A stretch of 11,519 nt of DNA from Gammaproteobacteria bacterium (GTDB lineage Bacteria; Pseudomonadota; Gammaproteobacteria; BMS3Bbin11): positions 1 to 11,519 of the forward strand of contig DAOVWW010000014.1 in assembly GCA_030636465.1 (NCBI GenBank), read 5' to 3'. Positions 6,953-11,519 of the stretch are shown here, piece after piece (the first letter of the stretch is position 1; every line of letters begins with the position of its first letter). Both the position numbers and the translations under genes were made by a program. The notes beneath the pieces are model-generated. The model was not told the DNA's origin, ran no database searches, and saw only the letters and a list, made by a program, of their open reading frames with translations.

Positions 6953-7909
6953 GTGAAACAACTATTTCCAGCCATTCAACCTAACCAGACGTGGTCTCTA
7001 CAACGAGATTCGCACCAGATTTACCTTGAAGAGTCTGGTAACCCGGGTGGTATACCTGTTCTTTTTTTGCATGGCGGTCCCGGTACTGGCTGCATTGCAG
7101 CGCATCGACGCTTTTTTAATCCTGAAATTTATCGCATTATTCTATTCGATCAGCGTGGGTGTGGGCGCTCAACGCCGCATTGTTCCCTTATTGATAATAC
7201 TACATGGCACCTGGTTGGTGATATTGAGGCGATTAGAGTCTTCCTACAGATAGATAAATTTTTATTATTTGGTGGATCCTGGGGCTCTTCGTTGTCGCTA
7301 GCTTATGCTCAATCATATCCTGAATCTGTATCAGCATTAATTCTAAGAGGGATATTTCTTTGCCGTGAAGCGGAAATACAGTGGTTTTATCAATCAGGCA
7401 CGAACAAAATATTTCCTGATTACTGGACTGATTTTATTGCTCCAGTCAATGAAAAAAAACATGATGATATAGTCAGTGCATATAGCGATTTGTTATCTTC
7501 TACCAATGAACTTAAACAGATGGCCGCGGCCAGGGCCTGGGTCACCTGGGAAAACAGGTGTTCTGTACTTACTCATACGGCCACTACTGATGAGAAAGGG
7601 CCGCCCAGTCAAAACATGCTCGCTATGGCCCGCATAGAAAATCATTATTTTATCAATCAATCATTTCTATCTCCTAACCAACTTCTAGAAAACATGGATA
7701 AAATTTCTTCTATTCCCTCCATAATAGTGCATGGTAGATATGATGCAATCTGTCCTCTTGAAAACGCCCTGCAACTACACAGGGCCTGGCATGCATCATG
7801 CCTGAATATTATTCCGGCTACAGGGCACTCTGCTTTTGAGGTTGGAAATATTGATGCCCTGATTAACGCAACTGAATACTTTTCATCTTTGCCAGGGCTT
7901 CAGCACTAA
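6953..7909 (+). CDS. pip: Proline iminopeptidase (alpha/beta hydrolase)
   Basis: A cytoplasmic serine peptidase of the S33 family, 318 residues, which releases N-terminal proline from peptides. Visible motifs are the oxyanion HGGPGTG (40-46), DQRGCGRSTPH (66-76), nucleophile elbow GGSWGSSLSLAYAQ (107-120, Ser109), AWVTWENR (195-202, Glu200 probably contributing to recognition of the substrate amino group), the acid residue Asp264 in HGRYDAICP and His292 in TGHSAFE. The triad is complete. The start is a GTG at 6953, nine bases after the mlaA stop, with no clear Shine-Dalgarno, so translation is probably coupled; the N-terminus matches the family. One base separates its stop from the apaH ATG. 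Confidence 0.95.
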   Translation: MKQLFPAIQPNQTWSLQRDSHQIYLEESGNPGGIPVLFLHGGPGTGCIAAHRRFFNPEIYRIILFDQRGCGRSTPHCSLIDNTTWHLVGDIEAIRVFLQIDKFLLFGGSWGSSLSLAYAQSYPESVSALILRGIFLCREAEIQWFYQSGTNKIFPDYWTDFIAPVNEKKHDDIVSAYSDLLSSTNELKQMAAARAWVTWENRCSVLTHTATTDEKGPPSQNMLAMARIENHYFINQSFLSPNQLLENMDKISSIPSIIVHGRYDAICPLENALQLHRAWHASCLNIIPATGHSAFEVGNIDALINATEYFSSLPGLQH

Positions 7910-7910
7910 C

Positions 7911-8732
7911 ATGACCATATATGCTATCGGTGATATTCAGGGCTGCTACAAATCCCTTCGCAACCTGATAAAACACAGCGGTTTTAAACCTGCATCTGAC
8001 CAGCTATGGTTTTGTGGCGACCTGGTTAACAGAGGTCCAAATTCTGCAGATGTCCTGCGCTACATTATGGACCTTGGTGATACAGCTCACTGCGTTCTTG
8101 GTAATCATGATCTTAATCTTCTCGCCGTCGCCTATGGCAAGCGAGAGAGCAAGGAATTAGATACCCTGGACGATATATTAAATGCACCTGATTCTGCTGA
8201 AATGCTTAAATGGTTGCGCTATCAGCCATTATTTCACCAATCAAAAAAGTATCGTGTCTGTATGGTTCATGCTGGTATACATCCAGCCTGGTCGATTAAA
8301 AAGACAAAAAATCTCGCCCGGGAAGTACAGAATGTTTTACGTAAAGGTGATTACAAAATGCTTCTGGAAAAAATGTATGGTAATTACCCGGCATACTGGG
8401 ACAACAAGCTGGATAATTGGGAACGGCTGCGCTTTATTACCAACGTATTAACCCGCATGCGCTACCTCGATTCTTCCGGTGCTCTTGATCTGGACATTAA
8501 ATGCAGCCCGGGTAAACAACCGATTGGCTACCACCCCTGGTATTCTATCCAGGCAAAGCGTAAGCAGCACTGGAGAGTGTTTTACGGCCACTGGTCCACA
8601 CTAGGCTTACATTGGCAAAATAATGCGATATGCCTCGATTCAGGCTGCCTGTGGGGAGGAAAACTGACAGCGGCACAGGTAGGCGATGAAAAAACCCGGT
8701 TCATCCAAATAAATTGCGGAAAAACTCTATAA
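7911..8732 (+). CDS. apaH: Symmetrical bis(5'-nucleosyl)-tetraphosphatase
   Basis: ApaH is a cytoplasmic metallophosphatase that splits diadenosine tetraphosphate into two ADP, and so also affects the Np4-capped state of RNAs. The 273 residues match the family length. The metal-binding PPP-phosphatase signatures are all present: GDIQG (7-11), GDLVNRGP (36-43), GNHD (64-67), VHAGIHP (119-125) and FYGHWS (224-229), followed by CLDSGCLWGGKLTA (241-254). It starts at an ATG one base after the pip stop and closes the plus-strand train. In enterobacteria apaH travels with ksgA and apaG; here it accompanies pip and mlaA. Confidence 0.97.
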   Translation: MTIYAIGDIQGCYKSLRNLIKHSGFKPASDQLWFCGDLVNRGPNSADVLRYIMDLGDTAHCVLGNHDLNLLAVAYGKRESKELDTLDDILNAPDSAEMLKWLRYQPLFHQSKKYRVCMVHAGIHPAWSIKKTKNLAREVQNVLRKGDYKMLLEKMYGNYPAYWDNKLDNWERLRFITNVLTRMRYLDSSGALDLDIKCSPGKQPIGYHPWYSIQAKRKQHWRVFYGHWSTLGLHWQNNAICLDSGCLWGGKLTAAQVGDEKTRFIQINCGKTL

Positions 8733-8772
8733 CTTATTGATAATATTAATAAATAAAGGGAAATTAAAAATT

Positions 8773-8794
8773 AGCCTGTTTTTCTTTAGTGGCT
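8773..8794. terminator. Weak candidate bidirectional terminator between apaH and gyrB
   Basis: The 95-bp convergent gap (8733-8827) is very AT-rich. Its only stem-loop candidate pairs AGCC (8773-8776) with GGCT (8791-8794) around a 14-nt loop; on the gyrB strand it is followed by AATTTTT. A four-base stem is too weak to call an intrinsic terminator with confidence, and nothing else was seen in the gap. Confidence 0.2.
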
Positions 8795-8827
8795 GCCTCT
8801 CCATACCTTAAATTTAATCATCAACCC

Positions 8828-11239
<2,412 letters not shown>

Positions 11240-11253
11240 TTAGCTGCTCATAA

Positions 11254-11281
11254 ATTATATTGCTTAATTATTCGATTCTAA
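11254..11281 (-). promoter_or_regulatory. Candidate gyrB promoter with a very short leader
   Basis: Minus-strand TATAAT (11254-11259) is a perfect -10; a 16-bp spacer separates it from TTAGAA (11276-11281, 4/6). Only 14 bases lie between the -10 and the gyrB ATG, so the leader would be about 7-9 nt and would include at most the GAGCAG purine patch. The tiny frame ATG AGC AGC TAA ends one base before the gyrB ATG. Further promoters upstream are possible. Confidence 0.45.
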
Positions 11282-11295
11282 CATTAACAAGCCTT

Positions 11296-11326
11296 AATAG
11301 GTGTTTAAATGGAGTAAATACCTATT
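11296..11326. repeat. Inverted repeat with 12-bp arms upstream of gyrB
   Basis: AATAGGTGTTTA (11296-11307) and TAAATACCTATT (11315-11326) are complementary at 11 of 12 positions with a 7-bp spacer AATGGAG. The single non-pair would be a G-U wobble in a plus-strand RNA. No T-run follows on either strand, so it does not look like a terminator. It lies just upstream of the proposed gyrB -35, a reasonable place for an operator. Confidence 0.7.
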
Positions 11327-11370
11327 GCAAACATAGATAAAGATTTTCAATCCGGCTTCTTGTTTCTAAT

Positions 11371-11386
11371 TGTTTCACGTGAAACA
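11371..11386. promoter_or_regulatory. parS: parS, ParB-binding centromere site
   Basis: TGTTTCACGTGAAACA is the perfect 16-bp palindromic parS consensus recognised by chromosomal ParB. Such sites cluster near oriC and seed the ParB-DNA complex that ParA segregates. The motif is long and exact, so a chance match is unlikely. A partial direct repeat, TTGTTTC, occurs at 11360-11366 and 11370-11376. parAB are not in the window. Confidence 0.95.
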
Positions 11387-11461
11387 TTGTTTGATTCTTG
11401 CATGTTCATGGCGAGTGGGAAGTTCTGGTTTGTGCTATCACATGGATGACAATTACGCACT

Positions 11462-11477
11462 TATGTGTTGACACATA
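11462..11477. repeat. Short inverted repeat upstream of parS
   Basis: TATGTG (11462-11467) and CACATA (11472-11477) are perfect complements around TTGA. The site resembles a binding site for a dimeric regulator and contains TTGACA (11468-11473), a full -35 consensus on the plus strand, but no convincing -10 follows at a proper distance. Function unknown. Confidence 0.5.
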
Positions 11478-11502
11478 CATATTGGCAATCGAAGGGCATT
11501 AG

Positions 11503-11519
11503 AAAAAAACACCCGCCAA
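11503..11519 (-). terminator. Right half of a rho-independent terminator, cut by the window edge
   Basis: On the minus strand the sequence ends as TTGGCGGGTG followed by seven T. A GC-rich arm running straight into a T-tract is the downstream half of an intrinsic terminator; the matching arm (CACCCGCC) would lie just beyond the edge. It would end a minus-strand gene located to the right and isolate gyrB from it. Confidence 0.5.

Larger units (their letters stand above)
11240..11519. other. Non-coding region upstream of gyrB containing parS
   Basis: No credible gene is present. The longest frames through parS are about 35-40 codons on either strand and have no recognisable content. The stretch holds, from gyrB outward: a gyrB promoter, a hairpin at 11296-11326, parS at 11371-11386, an inverted repeat at 11462-11477 and a half terminator at the edge. 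No DnaA box of the TTATNCACA form was found, so the replication origin itself does not appear to be inside this piece. Confidence 0.75.

Noticed and set aside
7026..7253. 75-codon hydrophobic plus-strand frame inside pip
   Set aside because: Same-strand, other-frame overlap with the conserved HGGPG to DQRGCGRS segment; the hydrophobic look comes from the out-of-frame reading of that region.
11275..11460. Short frames through parS on either strand (with VSRET around the palindrome)
   Set aside because: About 35-40 codons each, no ribosome site or family match; the shared VSRET is simply the translation of parS itself.
11461..11519. Possible DnaA box or oriC in the gyrB upstream region
   Set aside because: No TTATNCACA-type box was found; TTATGTGTT at 11461 does not match on either strand.

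Overview
The window looks like a near-origin chromosomal segment of a gammaproteobacterium with a moderately low GC content (low forties percent by eye, not computed). The evidence is a full-length 803-residue GyrB with the long TOPRIM-region insertion typical of Gammaproteobacteria, an MlaA outer-membrane lipoprotein, ApaH, a thiD-thiE-hemL block, and a perfect 16-bp ParB-binding site (parS) just upstream of gyrB. The genus cannot be named from this sequence.

Layout. Positions 1-6075 form one long minus-strand gene train. In transcription order it runs: MoxR-family AAA+ ATPase, DUF58 protein, transglutaminase-like membrane protein (TgpA type), thiD, thiE, hemL (the 3' part of hemL lies beyond the left edge). 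The genes overlap or lie within tens of bases of each other, except at 4083-4240. There a 158-bp MITE-like element with 18-bp terminal inverted repeats and a 4-bp target duplication sits between the DUF58 stop codon and the transglutaminase start. An 82-bp divergent intergenic region (6076-6157 before the lipoprotein leader) carries back-to-back promoters and a mirrored 14-bp leader motif. From it a plus-strand train runs mlaA, pip (proline iminopeptidase), apaH (6188-8732). ApaH converges on gyrB (8828-11239, minus strand). The last 280 bp are non-coding and hold a gyrB promoter, a 12-bp-stem hairpin, parS, a second small inverted repeat, and what looks like one half of a rho-independent terminator cut by the window edge.

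How the genes work together. MoxR ATPase, DUF58 protein and the membrane transglutaminase-like protein form a recurrent three-gene module, probably a chaperone-type ATPase acting with envelope partners; its substrate is unknown. ThiD and ThiE make and couple the pyrimidine half of thiamine phosphate. HemL makes 5-aminolevulinate for heme. MlaA removes misplaced phospholipid from the outer leaflet of the outer membrane. Pip trims N-terminal proline from peptides, and ApaH hydrolyses diadenosine tetraphosphate. GyrB with parS gives the segment its replication and segregation flavour.

I did not find an undescribed defence or mobile gene system; the genes are ordinary housekeeping genes. The points worth a second look are the MITE, which may control translation of the transglutaminase gene, the mirrored leader motif at the divergent promoter, and the structured parS-bearing region upstream of gyrB.
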